Shown here piece by piece: positions 49,120 through 57,151 of a DNA stretch of 59,246 bases. Made by a program: the position numbers and the translations under genes. The notes beneath the pieces are model-generated. The model was not told the origin of the DNA. It made no database searches and worked only from the letters and a program-made list of their open reading frames with translations. Source of the DNA: an uncultured bacterium (lineage in GTDB: Bacteria > Bacillota > Clostridia > Oscillospirales > Oscillospiraceae); assembly GCA_949293245.1 (NCBI GenBank), contig CASFCS010000006.1, positions 1 to 59,246 of the forward strand, read 5' to 3'. Within the stretch, counting starts at the first letter, position 1. Each line of letters opens with the position of its first letter.

Positions 49120-49424
49120 CAGCAGGCCAGCCCGCTAGCCGCAAAAAGGTAGAACATCAGCGGCAGTTACGGGATGGGTCCACCACAAAGCATTGGGCAT
49201 GGTTTTAAACCAGATAGGCCACAGGGTGAAACAAGGGCCCGTCGCAGATAGATCCCGCACAGCGCGGGCCAATCCCTTGAACAGCACCCGGGGCTCCGCC
49301 GCTGATTTTCTCCCTTTGCTTGTGTTGTATAAACTAAGAACAAAGCAACGAGCGAGGTTTGGAACCCGAAAGGGTTTCCAAACCTCGCTCGTTTTTTGGC
49401 TCATTTTGCAACGGGCCCGTTCAA
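49120..49424. other. Gene-poor stretch after the MATE remnant
   Basis: Short open frames on both strands are not convincing. It contains a strong plus-strand terminator (49347-49397). Confidence 0.5.
49347..49397 (+). terminator. Terminator downstream of the MATE remnant
   Basis: AACGAGCGAGGTTTGG plus AACCC pairs with GGGTTTCC plus AAACCTCGCTCGTT (one bulge) around GAAA, followed by TTTTTT. Confidence 0.85.
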
Positions 49425-49754
49425 TCAATTACTGGTACAAGGTTCATTGTTTGCGCTGGGTGATTTTTTCAGGAGTGGACGCAGTTGTTCGTATTCCGGG
49501 CTGCCCCTGAAAAAGGCAAACTCCTCGCTGCGCTCTACATCCTCTGTAATCCGGTCATAGAGAGATTGGGCCAGGGCTGTCAGATTCCCGTCTCCCATGT
49601 GGCGGTAAAGGGGGCACTCCTGGGGGAGCCAGGGTTCTTTCAGTGCGGGCAGGATGTGACGGAGGGCGGACAGACAGGCGACCTTGTCCTTACGGAGAGA
49701 AGCCAGCTGGAATTTGGCGGTGTAGGGGATCCACTGCGTCAGAAAAGAAACCAC
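49425..49754 (-). pseudogene. C-terminal fragment resembling an XRE-type regulator
   Basis: The 109-residue frame (QWIPYTAKFQLASLRKDK..., PLYRHMGDGNL, EYEQLRPLLKKS) resembles the C-terminal tail of helix-turn-helix XRE-family proteins of gut clostridia. No DNA-binding domain, start codon with ribosome site or promoter is present. I read it as a truncated gene. The family match is from memory and moderately certain. Confidence 0.45.
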
Positions 49755-49803
49755 AGGTTAAATAACACACCGCAAAACCTGCGCCACATAAAACAAAAAA
49801 GGC

Positions 49804-50655
49804 TTACGGATGGATCTTCAGGTTGTGGAGCATCTTGATGAACTCGGGGTTATTGTGGTCCACAATGCTGCTGTGGCCCATATCCAGGGTGTCAATCCGG
49901 TCCATTTCCTCCTGGGTGAGGGCGAAGTCCCAGATGGCGAAGTTCTGCTCCATACGCTCCCGGTGGACGGTTTTGGGAATGACCACCACGCCCCGTTGGA
50001 CATTCCAACGCAGGGCCACCTGGGCAGCGGTCTTACCGTAGGCGCGGCCAATCTCCGTGAGCACCGGGTTGGTGAACAGGCCGAGCTGTCCCTCGGCAAA
50101 GGGCCCCCAGGCCTCGGGGACCACGCCATAATCCGACATGGTCTTCATGGTCTCCTTCTGGTGGAAGAAGGGGTGGATCTCCACCTGGTCCACGGCTGGT
50201 TTTACATCCACGAACTCGCAGAAGTCCAGCAGCCGGGCTGCGTGGAAGTTGCTCACGCCAATGGCCCGAAGTTTCCCATCCCGATAGGCCTCCTCCATGG
50301 CCCGCCAGGCGCCCGGGTAGTCGCCCACTGGCTGATGAATCAGATACAGGTCCAGGTAATCAAGGCCCAGGTTATGGAGCGAGGTCTCAATGGCTCTTTT
50401 GGCGCCCTCGTAGCTGGCGTCCTGCACCCACAGCTTGGTGGTGATGAACAGCTCCTCCCGGGGAACCCCGCACTTGGCGATGGCAGCGCCAACCGCCTGC
50501 TCGTTCATGTAGGCCGCCGCCGTGTCAATGAGGCGGTAACCCACATCAATGGCATCCAGCACCGCCTGCTCACACTGGACCGGGTCCGGCACCTGAAAGA
50601 CTCCGAAGCCCGCCATGGGCATCTTTACGCCGTTGTTCAAGGTCACATAGTCCAT
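49804..50655 (-). CDS. Aldo/keto reductase (AKR, type 1)
   Basis: The 283-aa TIM-barrel enzyme has the catalytic tetrad Asp44, Tyr49, Lys74 and His107 (RLIDTAAAYMNE, ITTKLW, YLIHQP) and the NADPH-binding C-terminal IPKTVHRERMEQN. It reduces aldehydes and ketones with NADPH. ATG 50655 follows GGAGG. It is divergent from a LysR gene, with a T-N11-A palindrome between, so LysR control is likely. Confidence 0.92.
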   Translation of the reverse strand: MDYVTLNNGVKMPMAGFGVFQVPDPVQCEQAVLDAIDVGYRLIDTAAAYMNEQAVGAAIAKCGVPREELFITTKLWVQDASYEGAKRAIETSLHNLGLDYLDLYLIHQPVGDYPGAWRAMEEAYRDGKLRAIGVSNFHAARLLDFCEFVDVKPAVDQVEIHPFFHQKETMKTMSDYGVVPEAWGPFAEGQLGLFTNPVLTEIGRAYGKTAAQVALRWNVQRGVVVIPKTVHRERMEQNFAIWDFALTQEEMDRIDTLDMGHSSIVDHNNPEFIKMLHNLKIHP

Positions 50656-50747
50656 ATTGCATCCTCCATTCATAAATCGTATGCTCCCGGCTTTCGCCCT
50701 CATTGTAGCGGCGCAAAAAGAAAAAGTACAGAACCGATCTTACATAG

Positions 50748-50770
50748 CAGTATTCATCATATAAATACTG
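50748..50770. promoter_or_regulatory. Candidate LysR box between AKR and LysR genes
   Basis: CAGTATT (50748-50754) and AATACTG (50764-50770) are perfect inverted arms nine bases apart; T50753-N11-A50765 fits the LysR T-N11-A rule. It lies between the two divergent start codons. Confidence 0.7.
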
Positions 50771-50824
50771 ACTTGCCAGGGGCAGACCGGCCTGCTATCA
50801 TGGAGGTAACGGGAGGTGCGTTTT

Positions 50825-51697
50825 ATGATGGAACTGGAGCAGCTGCGGCAGCTGGTGGCCTTTGCGGAGCAGGGTACCCTGTCCAGGGCGGCGGAGGAAC
50901 TGCATATTTCCCAGCCCTCGTTGAGCCGGACCATGCAGGCGCTGGAAGAGGAACTGCAAGCGTCTCTGTTTATCCGGCAGAAAAACCGGATCGTCCTCAA
51001 TGAGGTGGGACAGGTGGCCGTGGAGTATGCCCGGCAAGTGCTTGCGGCGGCAGAGGAATTGGCGCGGCGGGTACAACTGGCCCAGCGGACCGGGCGGAGC
51101 GTTGCACTTGGCTCCTGCGCCCCCGTTCCCATTCAGGATATCCGGCCGCTGCTTCAGGAGCTGTACGGCGGCGTGGCAGTTGCTCCGGAGCTAAATAGCT
51201 CGGACAATGCGTTAGTGGATGGCCTTCGACAGGGGCGGTATCAGATCGTGGTCACCCATGAGCCACCGCCCCAGGACGAGGCGCTGTTTTGCTTTCCCTA
51301 CCGGGAGGAGCACCTCAGCCTGCTGGTTCCGGTCAATCACCCTCTGGCCCGGCTGACCGCCATCCGGGCAGCGGACCTGGCCCATCAGAACCTTCTGCTC
51401 TATTCGGAAATCGGCTTTTGGACCCAGGTGTGCCGGGAAAAACTGCCTCAGGCCCATTTTCTCTTTATGAATGAATGGGATGCCTTTGGAGAACTGGTGG
51501 GATTGGGCGCATTTCCCTCCTTTGTGACCGATGCCTTTGCCCCTGGTCAGCCGATAGAGAATAAGGTGGTGATTCCCATTGAAGATGAGGACTTCCAGGC
51601 GGTCTATTATTTTCTCTGCCTGGAAAAGGATCGGGAGAAATTCCAGGCCCTCATTACCCGTCTTCAGGAAAAGAGGTTTTGGACAGAGCCTCTTTGA
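50825..51697 (+). CDS. LysR family transcriptional regulator
   Basis: The 290-aa protein has an N-terminal helix-turn-helix (LRQLVAFAEQGTLSRAAEELHISQPSLSRTMQALEE) and a LysR substrate-binding domain. ATG 50825 follows GGGAGG at eight bases; a second ATG is adjacent. It is divergent from the AKR gene, the classic arrangement for LysR and its target. The inducer is unknown. Confidence 0.93.
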   Translation: MMELEQLRQLVAFAEQGTLSRAAEELHISQPSLSRTMQALEEELQASLFIRQKNRIVLNEVGQVAVEYARQVLAAAEELARRVQLAQRTGRSVALGSCAPVPIQDIRPLLQELYGGVAVAPELNSSDNALVDGLRQGRYQIVVTHEPPPQDEALFCFPYREEHLSLLVPVNHPLARLTAIRAADLAHQNLLLYSEIGFWTQVCREKLPQAHFLFMNEWDAFGELVGLGAFPSFVTDAFAPGQPIENKVVIPIEDEDFQAVYYFLCLEKDREKFQALITRLQEKRFWTEPL

Positions 51698-51933
51698 AGA
51701 GAAGGACTGAGACCGGCAACAGAAGTCAGGCCCTGGCAGGAAAGCCGCGCTTCATGGGTCAATGTTTCCTTCAGGTGATTGCAAGAAATCTCCTCCGTAA
51801 TACAACATCGCCACCCAACTCCTGATCGAGGATTTTGGGTGGCGATGAAATTCATTTGCATAGTAATTTAAAATTGAGAAAATCAACTGCTTTTTGGGGG
51901 GCAGCATACCCTCTAAGCGGGTTATTCCCTGCA
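51698..51933. other. Stretch between LysR and EFR1 genes
   Basis: No gene. It includes a long inverted repeat (51806-51847). Confidence 0.5.
51806..51847. repeat. 13-bp inverted repeat with 16-base loop
   Basis: CATCGCCACCCAA (51806-51818) and TTGGGTGGCGATG (51835-51847) are exact inverted copies. There is no clear T-run in either direction. It could end both neighbouring convergent genes or be a small mobile repeat. Confidence 0.55.
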
Positions 51934-52695
51934 TCAAAGAAACAGTTCGCAATCTTTGCGCTCAGAGCATACCTTTTTCAGCATCAGGCTGGCAGCAGAG
52001 AGCATAACGGGACTGACTTTCCGGGCAGCGTGGGGGCAGACGGAGACACAGCGCATACAGGAGATACACGCCTTCTCATCCACTTTTTTCGGGTTTTCCC
52101 TGTCAATGGCCTGCGTGGGACATTCCGCCGCGCATACGCCGCAGTTGGTACATTCCTTTGTGGGCTTGGGAACCATACCGGCGCCTCCAGCCTTTTTGTA
52201 AGGACGGTTGCCGGGAACGGAAGGCTCTGTGGAGTCTCCGGCAGAGAGCTTCGCCTGGATCTGCCGGGCAAAATCAGCAAGCTGCTTCGCATCCTGCCCA
52301 TCAGGTCTGCCGGCGGCAAACTGCCGGACAATGGAGTGCTCCGCTACGGCAGCAACGGCAGCGATGACCCGGAACCCCGCCTGTTTTGCAGCATCCTCCA
52401 GCTCCACCAGCGTATCTTCATAGGCCCGGTTTCCATAGACGCAAACCAGAATGGCCCGGGCCCCGTGCCCGCGCAGCATTGTCAGCCGCTCCACAGCCAC
52501 AGCGGGAACACGGCCGCCGTAGGACGGCACGGAAATGGCGGCGACATCCTCCTGTGTCAGCTGTACTGCGGAAAAATCCTGGCTGCTGTCGGTGAGATCC
52601 ACGTTAGCTGCTTCGCCTTCCAGCGCATCGGCCAAGGCTGTGGCCACCTTTTGCGTGCCGCCGGTAGGACTGAACACAATATGATAGAGCTTCAT
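51934..52695 (-). CDS. EFR1 family flavodoxin-ferredoxin fusion
   Basis: The 253-aa protein has a flavodoxin-like N-terminal half (YHIVFSPTGGTQKVATAL, SVPSYGGRVPAVAVERL) and two 4Fe-4S clusters ligated by Cys182/185/188/192 (CTNCGVCAAECP) and Cys210/213/216/220 (CISCMRCVSVCP). It probably shuttles electrons between ferredoxin and flavin enzymes. ATG 52695 follows GGAGG. It is divergent from an Rrf2 regulator gene with two matched operators in between. Confidence 0.9.
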   Translation of the reverse strand: MKLYHIVFSPTGGTQKVATALADALEGEAANVDLTDSSQDFSAVQLTQEDVAAISVPSYGGRVPAVAVERLTMLRGHGARAILVCVYGNRAYEDTLVELEDAAKQAGFRVIAAVAAVAEHSIVRQFAAGRPDGQDAKQLADFARQIQAKLSAGDSTEPSVPGNRPYKKAGGAGMVPKPTKECTNCGVCAAECPTQAIDRENPKKVDEKACISCMRCVSVCPHAARKVSPVMLSAASLMLKKVCSERKDCELFL

Positions 52696-52825
52696 AAAAA
52701 ATCCTCCTTCATGGATTTCTTTGAAATATCGGTTGGCCTGTACCGCTTTTATATTAAATCGCTTTCCGGATTCCATTGTTCTATGGGTTCATGCTTGTTT
52801 TTTCAACAGATTCGATAAAATGAGA

Positions 52826-52893
52826 GATGTAATCAAATCTTTTACATCCAAGACAGTGCACCACTCGATTGATGTAAAGTCAATAGTTACAAC
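52826..52893. promoter_or_regulatory. Twin candidate Rrf2 operators
   Basis: Two inverted repeats of the same architecture: GATGTAA-N9-TTACATC (52826-52848) and GATGTAA-N9-TTACAAC (52871-52893), 45 bp apart, between the EFR1 and Rrf2 start codons. The first follows directly on a GATAAAAT -10-like sequence. Confidence 0.7.
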
Positions 52894-52941
52894 AAATGCA
52901 AATGAACAGCTATCGGCTTTGAAAGGATGCAGAACAATCAC

Positions 52942-53382
52942 ATGCAGATCAGTATAAAGTGTTCCATTGCGGTTCATTGCCTGATATTTATCCACGAAGC
53001 GAAAGGGATTGCCAAGGTGACCAGCAATCTCCTGGCGGAAAGTACCGGCAGCAATCCCGTCGTGATCCGCAACATTCTCAGCGCGTTGAAAAAAGCGGGA
53101 CTGATCACGGTACCCAGAGGGACCGGCGGTGCTCAGCTGTGCGCCGACCCGTCCCAAATCACGCTGTACCAGATCTATAGCGCCCTGGAATCCAAAGGGG
53201 TTACCTCGCTGATTGGGATTCATCCCTGTGAGGGCCGCCCCTGCCCGGTGGCACAGAATATCCGTAAAGTCCTGGAAACCCCATACCACAGGATTGAGGA
53301 TGCCGTCAAGAAAGCGATGGAGCAGACCACACTGGAATCCATGATTGAGCAATTCCGTGGACTGGTACGCCAGCAGCAATGA
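52942..53382 (+). CDS. Rrf2 family transcriptional regulator
   Basis: The 146-aa protein has the Rrf2 winged helix (CSIAVHCLIFIHEAKGIAKV, NPVVIRNILSALKKAGLI) and a redox-sensitive loop with Cys-x5-Cys (HPCEGRPCPV), unlike the three-Cys cluster of IscR/NsrR. The ATG 52942 gives the family-typical start MQISIKCSIAVH; an ATG at 52927 sits on the ribosome site. Likely regulator of itself and EFR1 through the twin operators. Confidence 0.88.
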   Translation: MQISIKCSIAVHCLIFIHEAKGIAKVTSNLLAESTGSNPVVIRNILSALKKAGLITVPRGTGGAQLCADPSQITLYQIYSALESKGVTSLIGIHPCEGRPCPVAQNIRKVLETPYHRIEDAVKKAMEQTTLESMIEQFRGLVRQQQ

Positions 53383-53401
53383 ATTTACTCACATAGTAAG
53401 C

Positions 53402-53506
53402 AAAATGGTACTGCTGACCGGTGAGCATGAAGGACATCAGTCCCAGCAGGCACACCGTCATCAGCAGATCCACCATCATGCGCAGGATCAGTTTCCTGCT
53501 CCCCAC
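53402..53506 (-). pseudogene. N-terminal remnant of a DUF4405 membrane protein
   Basis: About 35 residues (GSRKLILRMMVDLLMTVCLL then SFMLTGQQYHF) match the start of DUF4405/flavinylation-associated cytochrome-like proteins (usually 100-250 aa). Homology ends at QQYHF and the frame then crosses the 3' end of the Rrf2 gene. It starts 5 bp after the stop of the AKR gene and was probably the next gene of that operon before deletion. Confidence 0.6.
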
Positions 53507-53510
53507 AGGC

Positions 53511-54464
53511 TCATACCATAGGGGCTTCCCAGGAGCCGCGGGTGTCAACGCCCGCATCCGCGGCCAGCTGCTCCAACTGGACGACCTCATCGGCGGTGAG
53601 AGTCATGCCGGCGGCAGCGGCAGCCTCGGTCACATGGCGGGGCTTGGTCACACCGATCAGAGGAATGGCTCCCTTGGCGATGGCCCAGGCAATGGCGGTC
53701 TGGGAGACAGAGGCACTGTATTTCTCGCCCATTTGTGCCATAGCCGCCGTCAATTTCTCCAGCTGAAGCAGAAGAGAGTTGTAGGTTTCCCCTCGCTGGC
53801 TGCCCTGAGGCAGAGGATGGGCGGTGTCATACTTGCCGGAGAGGGCCCCCTGTTCCAGCACCATGTAGGCAAAGAAGTCCATGCCCTGCTCCCGGCAGTA
53901 GTCCAGAATCCCGGCCCGCTCCGAGGAGCGGTACAGGAGGCTGTAGTGGTTCTGCACAGCGGTGAGTTTTACGCCTCCCTGGGCCAGAATCTCCTGTGCC
54001 TCCTTGATCTGGGCCAGATTGTGGTTGGACACACCCACCCGGCGGACCTTCCCCCTCTTCACCAGAGGAGCAAGGAAGGGGGTCCAGCGTTCCACATCCG
54101 CGGGATTGTGGATCCAGTAGATGTCGATGTAGTCCGTGCCCAGCCGCTCCAGGCTGCTTTGGCACATGGCATCCACCGGATCGGCGCTCTTTCCGGCGAT
54201 CTGAGGGGTAAACTTGGTGGAGAGAAGGATCTGCTCCCGGGGACAGGTCCTGGCAAAATTGCCCAAAATATCCTCAGAGGCACCCATGCCGTACACCACG
54301 GCGGTGTCCCACAGGTTGAGGCCCTGCTCCATGGCAGCGTCAAATACGGGTTTCAGGTCCTGCTGGCTGAGGTGATTGCCAAAGACCTGGTCGCCGCCCA
54401 CGGCGCCGCTTCCCCAGGACCAGGTACCCAAAGCCACAGCGGGCATCTGCTTGTTGTGTTCCAT
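53511..54464 (-). CDS. Aldo/keto reductase paired with a flavodoxin
   Basis: The 317-aa AKR has the tetrad Asp53, Tyr58, Lys84 and His119 (LWDTAVVYG, LSTKFTP, YWIHNP) and a C-terminal IPLIGVTKPRHVTEAA. It differs from the AKR at 49804 and belongs to the longer YajO/IolS-like branch. It follows the flavodoxin lipoprotein by 22 bp in the MerR-flavodoxin-AKR operon. Confidence 0.91.
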   Translation of the reverse strand: MEHNKQMPAVALGTWSWGSGAVGGDQVFGNHLSQQDLKPVFDAAMEQGLNLWDTAVVYGMGASEDILGNFARTCPREQILLSTKFTPQIAGKSADPVDAMCQSSLERLGTDYIDIYWIHNPADVERWTPFLAPLVKRGKVRRVGVSNHNLAQIKEAQEILAQGGVKLTAVQNHYSLLYRSSERAGILDYCREQGMDFFAYMVLEQGALSGKYDTAHPLPQGSQRGETYNSLLLQLEKLTAAMAQMGEKYSASVSQTAIAWAIAKGAIPLIGVTKPRHVTEAAAAAGMTLTADEVVQLEQLAADAGVDTRGSWEAPMV

Positions 54465-54486
54465 CCTTTCTTTCTCCTTTCTGCAA

Positions 54487-55179
54487 TCAACGGTTCAGGC
54501 CCAGGCTGTCCACCCACTGGGCCACTTCATCCCGGCCGGCCCCGCTGCTGAACCGCTGGCCGTCCAGCCACTGGGCGTTTTCCGTCAGTTCCTGCAGACC
54601 GCCCGCACTGGAGCCGATGCCGCTGGAGCCGGAGGTGCAGAAGGGAACGATGGTAGCGTCGCCCAAGTCAAAGCTCTCCAGGAAGGTATACATCACCTTG
54701 GGGGCCTGTCCCCACCAGATGGGATAGCCCAGGAACACCACATCGTAGTCCTCCGGATGTTCCAGGGTGCCGGTGATGGCGGGCCGGGCGGCAGGATCAT
54801 TCTGCTCCTGGTTGGCGCGGCAGCTGTCATCGCTGTAATTGAGATCTTCGTCGGTGTACGGCACTTCCGGAACGATTTCATAGAGGTCGGCATCCAGGAT
54901 ACTCTGGAGATGCTGGGCAATACCTTCGGTGTTGCCGGTGGCGGAGAAGTAGGCAACCAGTACGCCGCCTTCCGGTGTTTCCTCGTCGGATTCGCCTCCC
55001 TCCGGCGTGGAGGAAGCGGGAGGGGTGGACTGGTTGGGAGCGGACGGCTCCCCCACGGAGGATATCCCCTCCTGCTGCGTCTGGGACTGACCAGGGCTGC
55101 TCTGGGTTCCTGCCTGGCCGCAGGCCGCCAGACCAAGCAGCAGCGTCAACGTGGTTAGAATCGTGAACAGTCGTTTCAT
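54487..55179 (-). CDS. Flavodoxin-like lipoprotein
   Basis: The 230-aa protein has a lipobox ending at Cys20 (LLGLAAC), a Ser/Pro/Gln-rich linker (about 50 residues), and a flavodoxin_4 domain with FMN phosphate loop SATGNTEGIAQHL and aromatic PIWWGQAPKVMYTF. Being lipid-anchored outside the membrane, it differs from the cytosolic flavodoxin at 56665. Its ATG overlaps the MerR stop; AKR follows. Role likely extracytoplasmic flavin electron transfer. Confidence 0.9.
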   Translation of the reverse strand: MKRLFTILTTLTLLLGLAACGQAGTQSSPGQSQTQQEGISSVGEPSAPNQSTPPASSTPEGGESDEETPEGGVLVAYFSATGNTEGIAQHLQSILDADLYEIVPEVPYTDEDLNYSDDSCRANQEQNDPAARPAITGTLEHPEDYDVVFLGYPIWWGQAPKVMYTFLESFDLGDATIVPFCTSGSSGIGSSAGGLQELTENAQWLDGQRFSSGAGRDEVAQWVDSLGLNR

Positions 55180-55547
55180 CTTTTGGTGCCTCCCGTCATG
55201 GTTTGTGTTTTGCGGATCTCGTGGCGCAGATAATCCAGCCGCTGGAGCTGGCGCTCCTTAAAGTGAATCTCATCCAGGGCAGCAGTGCGTTTCTCCTCCA
55301 GCATCCTGAGCCGCTGCTCCTCCGTGTGGGGCTGCTCCAGCAGCAGGCGCATATAGGTCTCCACCTCCGCGGTGGTAAAGCCCAGGTCATGGAGCGTCAG
55401 GATGGTGCTCAGCCGTTCCAGATCCGTGTCGTCGTACTGCCAGGCTCCCATCACTTCTTTTACCGCCCCGCACAGCCCCCAGCTCTCATATTCGCTCAGG
55501 ATGTGCATGGGGATCCGGTAGCGCTCGCTTGCCTCCTGTTTCGTCAT
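55176..55547 (-). CDS. MerR family transcriptional regulator
   Basis: The 123-aa protein has a MerR-type helix-turn-helix (TKQEASERYRIPMHILSEYESWGL), a coiled coil (MLEEKRTAALDEIHFKERQLQRLDYL) and no visible effector domain or cysteines for metal. ATG 55547 follows GGAGG. It is the first gene of the MerR-flavodoxin-AKR operon and overlaps the flavodoxin start, so it likely controls them. Confidence 0.87.
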   Translation of the reverse strand: MTKQEASERYRIPMHILSEYESWGLCGAVKEVMGAWQYDDTDLERLSTILTLHDLGFTTAEVETYMRLLLEQPHTEEQRLRMLEEKRTAALDEIHFKERQLQRLDYLRHEIRKTQTMTGGTKR

Positions 55548-55563
55548 CGTAAACCCTCCAAAT

Positions 55564-55599
55564 GAAAAATGCAGGCGTCCTTCCTCGGACACCTGCATT
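55564..55599 (-). terminator. Terminator of the LysR gene at 55653
   Basis: AATGCAGG-C-GTCC pairs with GGAC-A-CCTGCATT around TTCCTC; on the minus strand TTTTTC follows. It separates LysR from the MerR operon. Confidence 0.8.
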
Positions 55600-55652
55600 G
55601 TAAAGCAGAGTTTTTTCTATGTCTAATGCTTATTTTCTTTTTCAAAAAATGC

Positions 55653-56519
55653 CTAATAAACATTTTTGATGTGCTGATGGAAGGCCTCCACCGCCGGCGT
55701 CAGTACCTGATCTTTTTTCCAAACCAGGACGGTTCCTGTGTCTATTGTGGGAGAAAGCGGTATGAATCGGAGATCATCAAAAGAAAAATTCAAATCAAAA
55801 CTCAGCGCGGTTCCCACGCCATAGCGTACCATGTTGGCCGCGTTGAGGATCAGGTTAAAGGTGGCGGCAATCTGCAGCCGCTCCCACCGGTCGCCAAACC
55901 AGTTGGCTAGCTCCCTCTGGACACGCTCACGACCGCTGATAATCAACGGAACCCGTTCTAAATCATCGGGTGTGACCGAGTTTAGGTTGGCCAGAGGAGA
56001 GTCCAGGCGCACCAATACCCCCCAACGATCACGTTCTTTCATGCGGCAGAACGCATATCGCCCTACATCCACCGGTTCTGTCAGAAGGCCCATATCCAAA
56101 AGGCCCGTGTCCAACCGTTCTTTCACATCGTCGGCGTTGGCGCTGAAAATTCGGAAGGTGACCTTGGGGTAGTTTTCCCGGAAAGAAACCATGGCGCGGG
56201 AGAGGAAGGACATACTTTGGGTCTCTCCTGCACCAATGGAAATTTCCCCCACAATCTCCGGTTCGCGCAGGGTAAACTCCCGGGTCGTCTTTTCTGCCAG
56301 ATCCACCAGCTCCTGGGCGCGGCGGCGCAGCAGCATGCCGTCTTCTGTCAGTTCAATGTGATAGCGGCTGCGGCGAAAAAGCTGCACTCCCAACTCCTCC
56401 TCCAGCTGCATCAGCTGCCGGGAGAGGGTGGGCTGGGTCAGGTGGAGCAGAGCTGCCGCCTTGGTGATATTTTCCTCCCGGGCCACCGCCAGAAAATATT
56501 TCAAAACACGAAGTTCCAT
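55653..56519 (-). CDS. LysR family transcriptional regulator (flavodoxin-AKR locus)
   Basis: The 288-aa protein has an N-terminal helix-turn-helix (LKYFLAVAREENITKAAALLHLTQPTLSRQLMQLEEELG) and a substrate-binding domain. ATG 56519 follows GGAGG. It is divergent from the flavodoxin-AKR operon (56665) with a palindromic LysR box upstream of that promoter. Confidence 0.93.
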   Translation of the reverse strand: MELRVLKYFLAVAREENITKAAALLHLTQPTLSRQLMQLEEELGVQLFRRSRYHIELTEDGMLLRRRAQELVDLAEKTTREFTLREPEIVGEISIGAGETQSMSFLSRAMVSFRENYPKVTFRIFSANADDVKERLDTGLLDMGLLTEPVDVGRYAFCRMKERDRWGVLVRLDSPLANLNSVTPDDLERVPLIISGRERVQRELANWFGDRWERLQIAATFNLILNAANMVRYGVGTALSFDLNFSFDDLRFIPLSPTIDTGTVLVWKKDQVLTPAVEAFHQHIKNVY

Positions 56520-56590
56520 GGGTCCGCCTCCTTGCGCCCATCGTATCATATCCACCTCCATCCGGCAAGATAAAAATGCTTTACAGGAAT

Positions 56591-56607
56591 ATTTCCAAAT
56601 AGGAAAT
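56591..56607. promoter_or_regulatory. Candidate LysR box upstream of flavodoxin
   Basis: ATTTCC (56591-56596) and GGAAAT (56602-56607) are perfect inverted copies five bases apart, fitting T-N11-A. It ends 7 bp before the -35, the usual activator position. Confidence 0.72.
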
Positions 56608-56613
56608 GAGTAT

Positions 56614-56642
56614 TTTACATTTTTAGATGCTGGATTTACAAT
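56614..56642 (+). promoter_or_regulatory. Promoter of the flavodoxin-AKR operon
   Basis: TTTACA (56614-56619), 17 bp, TACAAT (56637-56642). The 5' leader is very short, with the Shine-Dalgarno at 56651. Confidence 0.75.
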
Positions 56643-56664
56643 GAGGCCAAAGGAGGTTTCATGT

Positions 56665-57141
56665 ATGAACGCATTGGTTGCTTATTTCTCTGCCACGGGT
56701 ACCACCGCCAGGGCGGCAAAGGCTCTGGCAAAGGCCGCAGATGCTGACCTTTATGAAATCAAGCCCGCAATTCCCTACACAAGAGCGGACCTGAACTGGA
56801 TGGACAAGGGCTCCCGCAGCAGCGTGGAGATGAACGACAAGCACTCCCGCCCGGCCCTGGCCCATATGGATGCCCCCATTGCCGGGCATGATGTAATTTT
56901 CCTGGGTTTCCCCATCTGGTGGTACACAGCTCCCACCATCATCAACACCTTTCTGGAGCGCTACGACTTTTCCGGCAAGACGATCGTCCTCTTTGCCACC
57001 TCCGGCGGCAGCGGACTGGGTAAGTCGGCGGCAGGGCTCCGGCCCAGTGCTCCCGGTGCCAGGATCGTGGATGGACGATTGCTCAACGGACGGCTCGCGG
57101 AGAACGAGCTGAAGTCCTGGATAGAAAAAATGAACCTGTGA
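56665..57141 (+). CDS. Cytosolic flavodoxin
   Basis: The 158-aa protein is a flavodoxin_4 domain: FMN loop SATGTTARAAKAL, LYEIKPAIPYTRADLNW and PIWWYTAPTIINTFLERYDF. ATG 56665 follows AGGAGG at eight bases; a nearer ATG is out of frame. It lacks a signal and is the first gene of the flavodoxin-AKR operon, matching the other flavodoxin-AKR pair but cytosolic. Confidence 0.92.
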   Translation: MNALVAYFSATGTTARAAKALAKAADADLYEIKPAIPYTRADLNWMDKGSRSSVEMNDKHSRPALAHMDAPIAGHDVIFLGFPIWWYTAPTIINTFLERYDFSGKTIVLFATSGGSGLGKSAAGLRPSAPGARIVDGRLLNGRLAENELKSWIEKMNL

Positions 57142-57151
57142 GGCAACTGAC

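Noticed and set aside
49135..49428. Minus-strand frame of 97 codons
   Set aside because: No start signal, no family resemblance; crosses the strong terminator at 49347-49397.
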